Positions 52,518-61,037 of a DNA stretch of 64,000 nt are shown one piece after another. The stretch's first letter is position 1; the number at the start of each line of letters is the position of its first letter. The translations under genes were made by a program, and so were the position numbers. The stretch is from Pacificitalea sp040119125 (GTDB lineage: Bacteria > Pseudomonadota > Alphaproteobacteria > Rhodobacterales > Rhodobacteraceae): NCBI GenBank assembly GCA_040119125.1, contig JBEDTR010000008.1:62001-126000 (forward strand), in the 5' to 3' direction. The notes beneath the pieces are model-generated. The model was not told the origin of the DNA and ran no database searches. It worked only from the letters and a program-made list of their open reading frames with translations.

Positions 52518-52811
52518 ATGACACGCCTTATCGCCTCTTTCATGTTTGCATTTGCATTCGCGGCTCTGGCCTCGCCCGCTTCGGCGGCGTGTTTTGCCGA
52601 TTACAAAGCCAAGCGTGATACGCCTTTGCGCCTGCATTACGGTGTCGCGGAAATCGACGAGGCGCGCTGTGACAAGCGCGCTGCCAGCACCGCGCTGGAG
52701 CGGCGGCTCGCACAAGACGGCTGGACCTTGCTGAATGTTCTGTCAGTGTTCGATGAGGACGGGCTGGAGGAAAGAAAGAAGAGTGCTGGACCCTACTTCC
52801 TCCGCTACTGA
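52518..52811 (+). CDS. Small secreted hypothetical protein
   Basis: A 97-residue protein with a signal peptide (FMFAFAFAALASPASAAC, cleavage near residue 23) and a 74-residue mature part with two cysteines (ACF, RCDKR), likely one disulfide. LRLHYGVAEID and WTLLNVLSVFDEDGLEERK are visible; no known family. Its end overlaps the start of the next gene by 29 bp, so both are translated together and may work together at the envelope. Confidence 0.72.
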   Translation: MTRLIASFMFAFAFAALASPASAACFADYKAKRDTPLRLHYGVAEIDEARCDKRAASTALERRLAQDGWTLLNVLSVFDEDGLEERKKSAGPYFLRY

Positions 52812-53487
52812 TACCCGGCGCCGGGCGAATCTGCTGATTGGGGGTGGCATTGCCGCCATCGTCGCGATTCTGGCCTTTGCCGCGATTGGGCTTTTCCTGA
52901 CGCTGCCGGATGGCAATGCGTTCAATGCGCGGGTGGAGCGCATCTTTATCGAGAATGACGCCCTGATCGCCGAAGCCGACATCCGCCTTCTAGAGATCCT
53001 CGCCGCGTCCGGCACCGCGTTTTCCGATGTGCTGGGGTCCTATCGCGTGATGCTGTTCGTGCTTCTCGTCTTTGCAACCGCGCTGTTGATCGCGGCGCTG
53101 GTGTTTTTGGTGATGATCGTCGCGCTGAACCGCCGTCTGGGCCAGATTGAGCGGGCGGGCATTCAGGTCTCATCGCTGCTGATTTCGCGCGAACAGCGGA
53201 CGGTGACGCTCAACAACATGGAATTCAAGCTGACCGAAGCCGCAATCGAGACATTGGCTGTTTTGGCCGAAGCACGTCTGGACGAGGATGTTTTGAACGG
53301 GGCCGAGATTGAGGCTGTCATCTCTGGCCGTGCCAGCGCCGATTGCGACGAGGCCGCCGGAGCGACCCGGATCAAACGCTTGCGCGATGCGCTCGGCAAT
53401 CAGATGGTCAGCGAACTTTTGATCCGCACCATCGCCCGCAAAGGCTACATGCTCACCATCGATAAAAACGCCATTCGGATGGTCTGA
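52783..53487 (+). CDS. Membrane-anchored winged-helix protein
   Basis: A 234-residue protein with two membrane spans (about residues 17-40 and 86-112) that bracket a 45-residue periplasmic stretch, followed by a cytoplasmic domain (RTVTLNNMEFKLTEAAIETLAVLAEA, then RIKRLRDALGNQM and TIARKGYML), which looks like a winged-helix of the OmpR/ToxR type. It could be a one-component membrane regulator. The start is a GTG at 52783 after a GGAGG 12 bases upstream, overlapping the small secreted gene; an ATG at 52753 is an alternative. DNA binding is inferred. Confidence 0.75.
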   Translation: MLDPTSSATDTRRRANLLIGGGIAAIVAILAFAAIGLFLTLPDGNAFNARVERIFIENDALIAEADIRLLEILAASGTAFSDVLGSYRVMLFVLLVFATALLIAALVFLVMIVALNRRLGQIERAGIQVSSLLISREQRTVTLNNMEFKLTEAAIETLAVLAEARLDEDVLNGAEIEAVISGRASADCDEAAGATRIKRLRDALGNQMVSELLIRTIARKGYMLTIDKNAIRMV

Positions 53488-53724
53488 TCGGCCCGCGCGC
53501 GGGCCCGACCGACACGCACCAGATCCACACCACTTGCCGCAGGGTCGCCTTGTTTTACAGGGCGGCGTATCGCCCGTTCCGCCCCCGCGCGCTGTCGTCG
53601 GTTTGCCGAAACGGGAAGCTTGCTCTATGTAAATGCGCAGGGTTCCGCCGATGCTGGCGGCCAAAACATTCAAATTCAGATGATCCTGACCGCCGGCCAA
53701 GCGGATCGGGACACAGGAGGGACC

Positions 53725-53778
53725 ATGAAGATGACCCACCCGGCGAAGCGGCTTTGCCGCACCGGAGGCCGCTCATGA
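53725..53778 (+). CDS. 17-residue leader ORF upstream of the BCCT transporter
   Basis: A short ORF (MKMTHPAKRLCRTGGRS) with an almost perfect ribosome site AGGAGGG (53715-53721), 3 bases before the ATG. Its TGA overlaps the BCCT ATG (ATGA). This strong start signal and exact junction suggest a translated leader that couples or controls BCCT expression. No known leader family matches. It may instead be chance, as the BCCT start has its own GGAGG. Confidence 0.5.
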   Translation: MKMTHPAKRLCRTGGRS

Positions 53779-55586
53779 GCGATCAGACAACGAGCGATCA
53801 TGGCCTGCCGGAACCGGAAGGTGCCGCCGCCATCATCGATACCGACTACAACATTGGTCAGGACAATCTCGAAGGCTCCGTCGGGCGCTTTGGCTTCGAC
53901 ATCCATAACCCGGTTTTCCTGATCTCGGGCCTCGCGGTCGTGGCTTTCGTGTTCTACACGCTCGCGCTGCCGGATCAGGCCGGGTCGCTGTTCAGCTGGC
54001 TGTTTGCGTCGGTGACACAGGGCTTTGACTGGTTCTTCCTTGGGGCCGCCAACCTGTTTGTCATCTTCTGTCTGCTGCTGATCGTGACGCCATACGGCTC
54101 CGTTCGGCTGGGCGGGACAGAGGCGACACCGGATTACACTTATCCCGGTTGGTTCGCGATGCTCTTTGCCGCCGGTATGGGCATCGGTCTGATGTTCTAC
54201 GGGGTGTCCGAGCCGCTGACCCACTTCTCCACCGCGTCGGGCGGCACCTCCTACGGGGTGACCTACACGGGCGATCCGCTAGCCGAAGGCGCGCTGCCGC
54301 CGGGCATTGCGACTCAGGAGCAATTCGAGGCGATCACCGGCGTGACCCGTCCTGATGCGGGCGCTGTGACTGCCGCGCTTGATGCAGATGTGCCGGGGAA
54401 TGCCCGTGGCCTGTTCGCCGCGACGGGCGGGCGCACCGACTGGGCACCGCTTGGCGCTGCAACTGGTGATGAGGCCGAAGCCGTCCGACTGGGCATGGCT
54501 GCCACGATCTTCCACTGGGGGCTGCACCCCTGGGCGATCTACGCCGTCGTCGCACTGGCACTTGCGCTGTTCAGCTACAACAAGGGCCTGCCGCTTACGA
54601 TCCGCTCCGCATTCTATCCGATTTTCGGGGATCGCGTCTGGGGCTGGACGGGGCATGTGATCGACATCCTTGCCGTGTTCGCGACGCTTTTCGGCCTTGC
54701 GACCTCGCTCGGGTTCGGTGCGACGCAAGCCAACGCCGGTCTTAACGAATTGTTTGGCATTCCGATCGGTCCGACCACCGAAGTCATCCTGATTTCAGGC
54801 ATCACCGCTGTCGCGCTTATCTCGGTGCTGCGTGGTCTTGATGGCGGGGTGAAGATCCTGTCGGAGATCAACATGGGGTTGGCGGCATTGCTGCTGGTCT
54901 TTGTGCTGATCGTCGGGCCGACGCTGGCGATCCTCACCGGCTTTGTCGACAGTCTCTGGGCCTATGCGCAATACCTTCCGGCGCTGTCGAACCCGGTCGG
55001 GCGCGAAGACGTCAACTTCTCGCAGGGCTGGACGGCATTCTACTGGGCTTGGTGGATTTCCTGGTCACCCTTTGTGGGCATGTTCATCGCCCGCGTCAGC
55101 CGGGGCCGCACCGTGCGGGAATTCATCGTCTGCGTGCTGCTGATCCCAAGCCTTGTCTGCATTCTGTGGATGAGCGTCTTTGGCGGCACCGCGATCCAGC
55201 AGGTGCTTCAGGATGGCTACACCGCCGCTCAGGACGCCGATCTGCCGATCCAGCTGTTCCGCATGTTGGACGGGCTTCCGCTGGCCTCGATCACGTCGTT
55301 CATCGGCATCGTGCTAGTGATCGTGTTCTTCGTAACCTCGTCGGATTCCGGCTCGCTTGTGATCGATACGATTACCGCAGGCGGCAAGGTCGACGCCCCG
55401 GTGCCGCAGCGCGTGTTCTGGTGCATCTTCGAAGGTGCCGTTGCTATCGTTCTGTTGCTATCGGCGGGCGGGCTTGCCTCGCTGCAATCCATGGTCATCT
55501 CGACCGGGTTGCCGTTCACCATCGTCTTGTTGGTGATGTGCTGGGCGATCTTCCGTGGCCTGCAGAGCGAACGCGCAAAGATGTAA
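53775..55586 (+). CDS. BCCT family betaine/choline/carnitine-type transporter
   Basis: A 603-residue secondary transporter with about twelve membrane helices. Family motifs: GMGIGLMFYGVSEPLTHF, FHWGLHPWAIY, the substrate-site Trp cluster in WTAFYWAWWISWSPFVGMFIAR (in part), and FFVTSSDSGS. It takes up quaternary amines such as glycine betaine with Na+ or H+. The loop at residues 152-236, between helices 3 and 4, is enlarged by about 70 residues and is Gly/Ala/Asp-rich. The ATG at 53775 has GGAGG 6 bases upstream. Upstream, the 287-bp gap holds a 17-codon leader ORF. Confidence 0.9.
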   Translation: MSDQTTSDHGLPEPEGAAAIIDTDYNIGQDNLEGSVGRFGFDIHNPVFLISGLAVVAFVFYTLALPDQAGSLFSWLFASVTQGFDWFFLGAANLFVIFCLLLIVTPYGSVRLGGTEATPDYTYPGWFAMLFAAGMGIGLMFYGVSEPLTHFSTASGGTSYGVTYTGDPLAEGALPPGIATQEQFEAITGVTRPDAGAVTAALDADVPGNARGLFAATGGRTDWAPLGAATGDEAEAVRLGMAATIFHWGLHPWAIYAVVALALALFSYNKGLPLTIRSAFYPIFGDRVWGWTGHVIDILAVFATLFGLATSLGFGATQANAGLNELFGIPIGPTTEVILISGITAVALISVLRGLDGGVKILSEINMGLAALLLVFVLIVGPTLAILTGFVDSLWAYAQYLPALSNPVGREDVNFSQGWTAFYWAWWISWSPFVGMFIARVSRGRTVREFIVCVLLIPSLVCILWMSVFGGTAIQQVLQDGYTAAQDADLPIQLFRMLDGLPLASITSFIGIVLVIVFFVTSSDSGSLVIDTITAGGKVDAPVPQRVFWCIFEGAVAIVLLLSAGGLASLQSMVISTGLPFTIVLLVMCWAIFRGLQSERAKM

Positions 55587-55609
55587 GCGCTCCGCGCCTC
55601 TCAACCATG

Positions 55610-55645
55610 AATGCCGGGCAGGGAAACCTGTCCGGCATTTTCATT
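55610..55645 (+). terminator. Terminator after the BCCT gene
   Basis: ATGCCGGGCAGG, loop GAAA, CCTGTCCGGCAT with a short T run (TTTTC). The stem has one bulge. It lies 24 bp after the stop, before the convergent nuclease-like gene. Confidence 0.75.
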
Positions 55646-55659
55646 AGGAAAGGGTGATC

Positions 55660-56256
55660 TTAGCGGGACAGGTCCAACCGGCCTTGATGCTTTGCCGCCA
55701 CCCGCCAAAGCTTCTTGCGGACCCCGTCGGGCTCCAAAGCCCGATACGCGCCGCCGGAAAACTTCTGCCAGTCAAGCGCCAACCCCTGTTCGACCAGCGC
55801 CGCAGCAAGGTCGGTGCCATCGTCGAGCGTACATTTCGCCACGATCCGCTCGTAGCTGGTCCCCTCATGCACGTCGGCATGGACGATCCGCCCCTTGCAA
55901 AGGCGCATCAGCGCGAATTTCGCGACTTTGCCGTAAGGATGATTGAGCTCCGGCGCATCGATCCCGGCAAGCCGGATATGTGTGCCGCTGATGACGATCG
56001 TATCGCCATCGATCACAAAGCATTTTCCCTTTAGGACGCTTCCGGCGGTGATGCCTGTTGCAACATATGGCCCCGGCTTTGGGTGCGGTCGTGGCGGCGG
56101 CTGCAGCTCCTGCCTTGCCAGCGGCTTTAGCGGCGGCCTCGGCTGGACGCGCGGCTTTGGAGGCGCCGCCTGTGGTTTCCGCGCAGGCTCCACCCGCGCG
56201 ATCGCCGCATTTGATTTGAACAGAATTCGCCAAATTCGGCGCAATTGGTAGAACAT
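55660..56256 (-). CDS. Staphylococcal nuclease-like (TNase) protein
   Basis: A 198-residue protein. An N-terminal basic/hydrophobic helix (LRRIWRILFKSNAAIARV) is followed by a Pro/Lys/Arg-rich segment (residues 25-65), then an SNase fold: VIDGDTIVISGTHIRLAGIDAPE (in part), with conserved Asp residues, YERIVAKCTLDDGTDLAAALVEQGLAL (in part), and KKLWRV. Two of the catalytic Arg/Glu positions are visible (RLAG, GTSYER). Possibly exported, but no clean signal peptide. Related proteins are common in Rhodobacterales. Convergent with BCCT. Confidence 0.78.
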   Translation of the reverse strand: MFYQLRRIWRILFKSNAAIARVEPARKPQAAPPKPRVQPRPPLKPLARQELQPPPRPHPKPGPYVATGITAGSVLKGKCFVIDGDTIVISGTHIRLAGIDAPELNHPYGKVAKFALMRLCKGRIVHADVHEGTSYERIVAKCTLDDGTDLAAALVEQGLALDWQKFSGGAYRALEPDGVRKKLWRVAAKHQGRLDLSR

Positions 56257-56438
56257 GTTTACTCATCTCTGACGCGACGACGCGGGTCAGGATATTGAGC
56301 GCACCGAAACAAATCCAGCCTGCGCCAATAGGTAAATCACCGCATGACGGAAATACGTTCCACGCACGCCACCCGCGTAGAATGGAGTGGGTGCCCGGAG
56401 GCTATTTCCACTGCAACGGTCTGTTTTCGGGAAACAAG

Positions 56439-56514
56439 TGGTGAGCCGTGCAGGATTCGAACCTGCGACCCACTGATTAAAAGTCAGTTGCTCTACCAAC
56501 TGAGCTAACGGCCC
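56439..56514 (-). tRNA. tRNA-Lys (TTT anticodon)
   Basis: A full cloverleaf on the minus strand: acceptor GGGCCGT/ACGGCTC, D arm, anticodon loop CTTTTAA (anticodon TTT), T arm with TTCGAAT, and an encoded CCA at the 3' end (76 nt). A promoter with TTGACC, 17-bp spacer and TAGAGA lies just upstream. The 182-bp gap 56257-56438 between this and the nuclease-like gene shows nothing else. Confidence 0.96.
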
Positions 56515-56527
56515 ACTTGAGGCCCGG

Positions 56528-56556
56528 TCTCTAGGGGGTCATGCGGAGGGGGTCAA
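56528..56556 (-). promoter_or_regulatory. Promoter of tRNA-Lys
   Basis: Minus strand: -35 TTGACC (56556-56551), 17-bp spacer, -10 TAGAGA (56533-56528), ending 14 bases before the tRNA 5' end. This matches a housekeeping sigma promoter. Confidence 0.7.
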
Positions 56557-56611
56557 GCGTAAAAACGGAACTCTCTGGAAATGATTTGCCGGGGCGCGTA
56601 TATGGCCTGAC

Positions 56612-57469
56612 ATGCGCGACGACTCCTCCTCCAACGCACACGGGTCGGGCCTGCCTTTCATGAAGATGCATGGGCTGGGCAATGATTTCGTAGTGATCGA
56701 TTGTCGACACGGCTTGGCCGTGCCGCAGGCTTCGCTGATTGCGGGTCTGGCCGACCGCCATCGCGGTGTCGGTTTTGACCAGCTGGCGGTGATTCACCCC
56801 GGCACGCAGTCGGGCATCGCGGCGCGGCTGGTGTTCTATAATGCGGATGGGTCGCTTTCGGCCGCCTGCGGCAATGCCACCCGCTGCATCGCCCGGCATC
56901 TGATGGATGAAACCGGCGCGGCGGAGTTGGTGCTGGAGACCGAGCGCGGGCAGCTGCCCTGCCGCGATGCGGGTGATGGGCTGACCGCCGTGAATATGGG
57001 GGCGCCGCTGACCGATTGGGATGCCGTGCCGCTGGCGCAGGACACCGACACGCTGCACCTGCCGATCAAGGGCGATCCCGTCGCCACCGGCATGGGCAAT
57101 CCGCATTGCACGTTTTTCGTGGAGGATGTCGCGGCGATCGATCTGTCCCAATTCGGCCCTGTGCATGAGCATCACCCCCTGTTTCCCGAGCGCACAAATG
57201 TGCAGGTCGCGCAGGTCACCGGCCCCGACCGCCTGCGCATGCGGGTGTGGGAGCGCGGCACGGGGATCACGCTGGCCTCCGGGTCTTCGTCCTGCGCCAC
57301 GGCTGTGGCTGCGGCGCGGCGCGGGCTGACGGGACGCGCCGTCACAATCGACCTCGACGGCGGGACGATCCATATCGACTGGCGTGCCGATGGGGTCTGG
57401 ATGACGGGCCCCACGGCGCATGTCTTTTCCGCCACTCTCACGCCCGCCTTCGTGGAGGCCATGTCATGA
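56612..57469 (+). CDS. dapF: Diaminopimelate epimerase
   Basis: DapF interconverts LL- and meso-diaminopimelate for lysine and peptidoglycan synthesis. The 285-residue protein has the two active-site cysteine motifs ACGNATRC and SGSSSCATAV, with MHGLGNDFVVID at the start and GVGFDQL. Small differences from E. coli (GNATRC, GSSSCA) are common in this order. The 10-residue N-terminal extension before LPFMKMHG is not conserved; a later ATG at 56660 is possible. The stop overlaps mtaB (ATGA). Confidence 0.93.
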   Translation: MRDDSSSNAHGSGLPFMKMHGLGNDFVVIDCRHGLAVPQASLIAGLADRHRGVGFDQLAVIHPGTQSGIAARLVFYNADGSLSAACGNATRCIARHLMDETGAAELVLETERGQLPCRDAGDGLTAVNMGAPLTDWDAVPLAQDTDTLHLPIKGDPVATGMGNPHCTFFVEDVAAIDLSQFGPVHEHHPLFPERTNVQVAQVTGPDRLRMRVWERGTGITLASGSSSCATAVAAARRGLTGRAVTIDLDGGTIHIDWRADGVWMTGPTAHVFSATLTPAFVEAMS

Positions 57470-58746
57470 CGACGCCGCCGATCTTTTCCACGCTGGGCTG
57501 CCGGCTGAACGCCTATGAGACCGAGGCGATGAAGGATCTCGCCGCGCAATCGGGCGTGAACAATGCCGTCGTGGTCAACACCTGCGCCGTCACCGCCGAA
57601 GCCGTGCGCAAAGCGCGACAGGAGATTCGCAAGCTGCGCCGCGACAACCCCGAGGCCACGCTGATCGTGACCGGTTGCGCCGCACAGACCGAACCCGAAA
57701 CCTTTGCCGCCATGCCCGAGGTCGACCGCGTCATCGGCAATACCGAGAAGATGCAGCCCGCCACCTGGGCAGCGATGGGCCCCGATTTCATTGGCGAGAC
57801 TGAGCGTGTGCAGGTCGATGACATCATGTCCGTCACCGAGACCGCCGGTCACCTGATCGACGGCTTCGGCACCCGCGCCCGCGCCTATGTGCAGGTGCAA
57901 AACGGCTGCGATCACCGCTGCACCTTTTGCATTATCCCCTATGGGCGCGGCAATTCGCGCTCCGTTCCCGCCGGTGTCGTGGTGGATCAGATCAAGCGTC
58001 TGGTGCAGCAGGGCTATAATGAGATCGTGCTGACCGGCGTCGATCTGACCAGCTGGGGCGCGGATCTGCCTGCCACCCCACGGCTGGGCGATCTGGTGCT
58101 GCGCATCCTGAAGCTGGTGCCGGACCTGCCGCGCCTGCGGATTAGCTCCATCGACTCGATCGAGGCCGATGACGCGCTGATGCAGGCTATCGCGACAGAG
58201 CCGCGCCTGATGCCGCATCTGCATCTGAGCCTGCAGGCCGGCGACGACATGATCCTGAAGCGGATGAAGCGCCGCCACCTGCGCGACGATGCCATCCGTT
58301 TCTGCGAGGAAGCCCGAAGCCTGCGGCCCGATATGACCTTTGGCGCTGACATCATCGCGGGCTTCCCGACCGAAACCGAAGCGATGTTCGCCAATTCCCT
58401 GCGGCTGGTCGAGGACTGCGACCTGACATGGCTGCATGTGTTCCCCTACTCGCCGCGCCCCGGCACGCCCGCCGCGCGGATGCCGCAGGTTGACGGGCGC
58501 GCCATCAAGGACCGCGCCGCTCGTTTGCGGGCCGCGGGCGCCGCCCGTGTCGCCGCGCATTTGTCGGCACAGCACGGGCTTGCCCATGATGTGCTGATGG
58601 AAAATCCGCGTATGGGCCGGACTGCTCAATTTACCGAAACCCTGTTTGATGACGACCAGCCGGTGGGACAGATTATCCCTGCGCTGATTACCGGGACCGA
58701 AGGCGACCGCCTGCGCGCCGCAGTCCGCCGCGCCCGCGCGGCCTGA
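57466..58746 (+). CDS. mtaB: tRNA t6A37 methylthiotransferase
   Basis: MtaB adds a methylthio group to t6A37 of ANN-decoding tRNAs. The 426-residue protein has the N-terminal UPF0004 domain with cysteines in TLGCRLN, NTCAVT and VTGCAAQ, and the radical-SAM motif CDHRCTFCIIPYGRG, which binds the second 4Fe-4S cluster; then LHLSLQAGDDMILKRMKRRH (in part) and ADIIAGFPTE. The ATG overlaps dapF, as in other Rhodobacterales. Confidence 0.93.
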   Translation: MTTPPIFSTLGCRLNAYETEAMKDLAAQSGVNNAVVVNTCAVTAEAVRKARQEIRKLRRDNPEATLIVTGCAAQTEPETFAAMPEVDRVIGNTEKMQPATWAAMGPDFIGETERVQVDDIMSVTETAGHLIDGFGTRARAYVQVQNGCDHRCTFCIIPYGRGNSRSVPAGVVVDQIKRLVQQGYNEIVLTGVDLTSWGADLPATPRLGDLVLRILKLVPDLPRLRISSIDSIEADDALMQAIATEPRLMPHLHLSLQAGDDMILKRMKRRHLRDDAIRFCEEARSLRPDMTFGADIIAGFPTETEAMFANSLRLVEDCDLTWLHVFPYSPRPGTPAARMPQVDGRAIKDRAARLRAAGAARVAAHLSAQHGLAHDVLMENPRMGRTAQFTETLFDDDQPVGQIIPALITGTEGDRLRAAVRRARAA

Positions 58747-58836
58747 CCGGCGCGGCAAGGCTGCGGCCTGACTGATTCTCGCTGGTATCCCCTCCGGGCA
58801 TGGCTACTGTGCCCGCACCATCCCGGAGGAGACCTT

Positions 58837-59448
58837 ATGATGAAGCTGCATTTCAGCCCCACCTCGCCCTATGTCCGCAAGGTCATGATCACGCTGCACG
58901 AAACCGGCCTTCTCGATCAGGTCGAGCTTCTGTCCGGCAGCGGCACCCCGCTGGATTCCGGTCAGGCCCCCGTGTCGGTCAACCCATTGGGCAAGGTTCC
59001 GGTGCTGCTGCGCGAGGACGGCCCCGCGATTTACGACAGCCGGGTCATCACGCGGTATCTCGACAGCCTTTCCGGCGACCGGCTGTACCCGCAGGCGCGC
59101 ATCTGGGATGTGCTGACGCTGGAATCGATTGCAGAGGGGATGCTCGATGCGGCTCTGCTTATGGCCTATGAATGGCGCCTGCGCCCGGAGGAAATCCGCT
59201 TCCCCGATTGGGTCGATGGCCAATGGGCCAAGGTCGAGCGAGCGTTGATCGCCATTGAGGATCGCTGGATGTCGCATCTCGCGGGGCCGCTGACTGCGGC
59301 ACAGATCGCGGTAGTCTGCGCGCTTGGATATCTCGACCTGCGCAACGCGGATCGCAACTGGCGCCAGCACGCCCCGCAACTGGCCGAATGGTATGCACGC
59401 ATGGCCGAACGCGACAGCATGATCGCGACCGCGCCGCCCGCCGTTTAA
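58837..59448 (+). CDS. Glutathione S-transferase family protein
   Basis: A 203-residue cytoplasmic protein with an N-terminal thioredoxin-like domain (LHFSPTSPYVRKVMI; NPLGKVPVLLREDG; DSRVITRYLD, the GSH-binding Ser/Asp positions) and a helical C-terminal domain. The SPTSPYVRK active-site segment is like that of YibF-type GSTs. The substrate is unknown. GGAGGA lies 6 bases before the ATG pair. The gene is monocistronic with a terminator downstream. Confidence 0.87.
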   Translation: MMKLHFSPTSPYVRKVMITLHETGLLDQVELLSGSGTPLDSGQAPVSVNPLGKVPVLLREDGPAIYDSRVITRYLDSLSGDRLYPQARIWDVLTLESIAEGMLDAALLMAYEWRLRPEEIRFPDWVDGQWAKVERALIAIEDRWMSHLAGPLTAAQIAVVCALGYLDLRNADRNWRQHAPQLAEWYARMAERDSMIATAPPAV

Positions 59449-59467
59449 CCGAGACACTCAGAGACGC

Positions 59468-59497
59468 AAAAGGCCCGGATGCAGCATCCGGGCCTTA
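59468..59497. terminator. Terminator between GST and the outer membrane protein gene
   Basis: AAGGCCCGGATGC-A-GCATCCGGGCCTT is a near-perfect 13-bp stem with a tight loop and flanking A and TTATT runs; it can serve both convergent genes. Confidence 0.8.
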
Positions 59498-59525
59498 TTC
59501 ATTGCGGCGCGAATAGCGCGCAGAA

Positions 59526-60194
59526 TCAGAATTTCAGGGTCAGGCCGACATTCAGCGCGTTCGTGACGATGTCGGTTTTCAACTCACCGCCATTGTCCAA
59601 ATCGGCCTCATTGGATGAAAACGTGCCTTTATATTCCCCGAAAACCGCCCAGCGGTCATTCAGATCATAAGACACACCCGCAATCCACGCGACGGCGGGG
59701 CCGGTTACTTGGTAGCCGAAGGTCTCGCTGTCGTTGATCTCAACATCCACATGCGGCACGGCAATCCCCAGACCGCCGGAGACATACGGCGTCAGCGCGC
59801 CCCCCGCAAACTGACCGGGCCAGCGATAAAACACGTTGGCGGTGAGGATATTCAACCCGTCCGTCAGTTCGAGATTCTCAAAGCCGTTATCATCCATCGT
59901 GTCATCGGACGCATAGACCTTCACATGGTTGAAATCGACGCCAAAGCCCAAATTCTCGTCACGCCACCAGACGCCACGAACGCCGTAATGCGGCGGGGCT
60001 TCAAAAGATTTCCCCTCCCATTCGGAGAGGAAGTTGAACTCGGTGCCATCACCATCGTCGCCCTTGACCCGGCTATGGGGCGCGGTCTGCGGCCCACCGT
60101 AAAAGCTGAGGCTCATTTCGGCGCGAACAGGCGCCGAAGCGGCGAACGAAGTCAGAGTGGCAACAGAAAATGCAGCTATCGTGGTGCGGCGCAT
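59526..60194 (-). CDS. Outer membrane beta-barrel protein
   Basis: A 222-residue protein with a signal peptide (residues 1-25, ending PVRAEM) and a small beta-barrel: alternating strands such as YGVRGVWWRDENLGFGVDF and LTPYVSGGLGIAVPHVDV, with a terminal Phe in NVGLTLKF, the BAM recognition signature. The strand count suggests eight strands, like OmpW/OprF-type or PagL-like barrels. Acidic loops (DDTMDDNG, NEADLDNGG) may bind cations. ATG 60194 has GAGG upstream. Function is not defined. Confidence 0.8.
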   Translation of the reverse strand: MRRTTIAAFSVATLTSFAASAPVRAEMSLSFYGGPQTAPHSRVKGDDGDGTEFNFLSEWEGKSFEAPPHYGVRGVWWRDENLGFGVDFNHVKVYASDDTMDDNGFENLELTDGLNILTANVFYRWPGQFAGGALTPYVSGGLGIAVPHVDVEINDSETFGYQVTGPAVAWIAGVSYDLNDRWAVFGEYKGTFSSNEADLDNGGELKTDIVTNALNVGLTLKF

Positions 60195-60440
60195 GGCAAT
60201 GTCCTCGGATGGTCTGGAGATTACTGTATCACAGGCCCGCCGCCACGACAGGGGGCGCGTGCCCACGGGGCAAAAACGTGATCCTCAGGACACGCGCGCA
60301 ATCGTCACGCCCCCCCTGCGCCGCATTGTCCGCTGGACGGAGCGGGGTCATGGCGCTAGGAACGCCTCCAAATGCTGCGGGCCGTTGCCTGTGGCATCGT
60401 CGTACCCGGCCGGAAAGGCCTCGGCAGAATGGAGTTGCCC

Positions 60441-61022
60441 GTGTCTCAAGCAGAACACCACGGCGAAACGCGCCGCGATTTCCTCTACTACGCAACGGCA
60501 GGGGCCGCTGTCGTGGCAACGGGCGCCGCTGTGTGGCCGTTGGTCAACCAGATGAACCCCTCCGCCGACGTGCAGGCGCTCAGCTCGATCCGCGTCGACG
60601 TATCGGGCGTGCAGCCCGGCACGCAGGTGACGGTCAAATGGCTGGGCAAGCCGGTGTTCATCCGCCGCCGCACGATTGAGGAAATCGAAGCCGCCCGCGA
60701 AGTGGACGTGTCGAGCCTACCCGATCCGGTAGCGCGCAATGCCAATCTTGACGGCACTGCCCCCGCAACCGATCCGAACCGGGCCCTGATCCCCGCCGGC
60801 GCCGAAGACGACGCGGCCGAGGAATGGCTGGTCATGGTCGGCGTCTGCACCCATCTGGGCTGCGTGCCGCTGGGCAATGCCGGTGACTTCGGTGGCTGGT
60901 TCTGCCCCTGTCACGGGTCGCATTATGATACTGCCGGTCGCATCCGCCGCGGCCCGGCCCCCGAGAACCTGCTGGTTCCCGTCGCCGCCTTCGACGGCGA
61001 ATCCACCATCGTCCTGGGCTAA
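60441..61022 (+). CDS. petA: Ubiquinol-cytochrome c reductase Rieske iron-sulfur subunit
   Basis: The Rieske subunit of cytochrome bc1. The 193-residue protein has a twin-arginine signal-anchor (TRRDFLYYATAGAAVVATGA), then cluster ligands in CTHLGC and CPCHGS. I place the start at GTG 60441, because VSQAEHHGETRRDF then aligns with Rhodobacter PetA (MSNAEDHAGTRRDF) and a GGAG lies 6 bases upstream; ATG 60429 is the alternative. First gene of petABC. Confidence 0.95.
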   Translation: MSQAEHHGETRRDFLYYATAGAAVVATGAAVWPLVNQMNPSADVQALSSIRVDVSGVQPGTQVTVKWLGKPVFIRRRTIEEIEAAREVDVSSLPDPVARNANLDGTAPATDPNRALIPAGAEDDAAEEWLVMVGVCTHLGCVPLGNAGDFGGWFCPCHGSHYDTAGRIRRGPAPENLLVPVAAFDGESTIVLG

Positions 61023-61037
61023 GGGAGGCACGCTACC

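Noticed and set aside
56287..56499. 70-codon frame with a VAGSNPAR segment
   Set aside because: This is the reading frame through tRNA-Lys on the same strand, a well-known false protein.
60359..60388. GGAAC followed by CGTT upstream of petA
   Set aside because: The spacer is 19 bases, outside the 16-17 of EcfG promoters, and petABC is a housekeeping operon.
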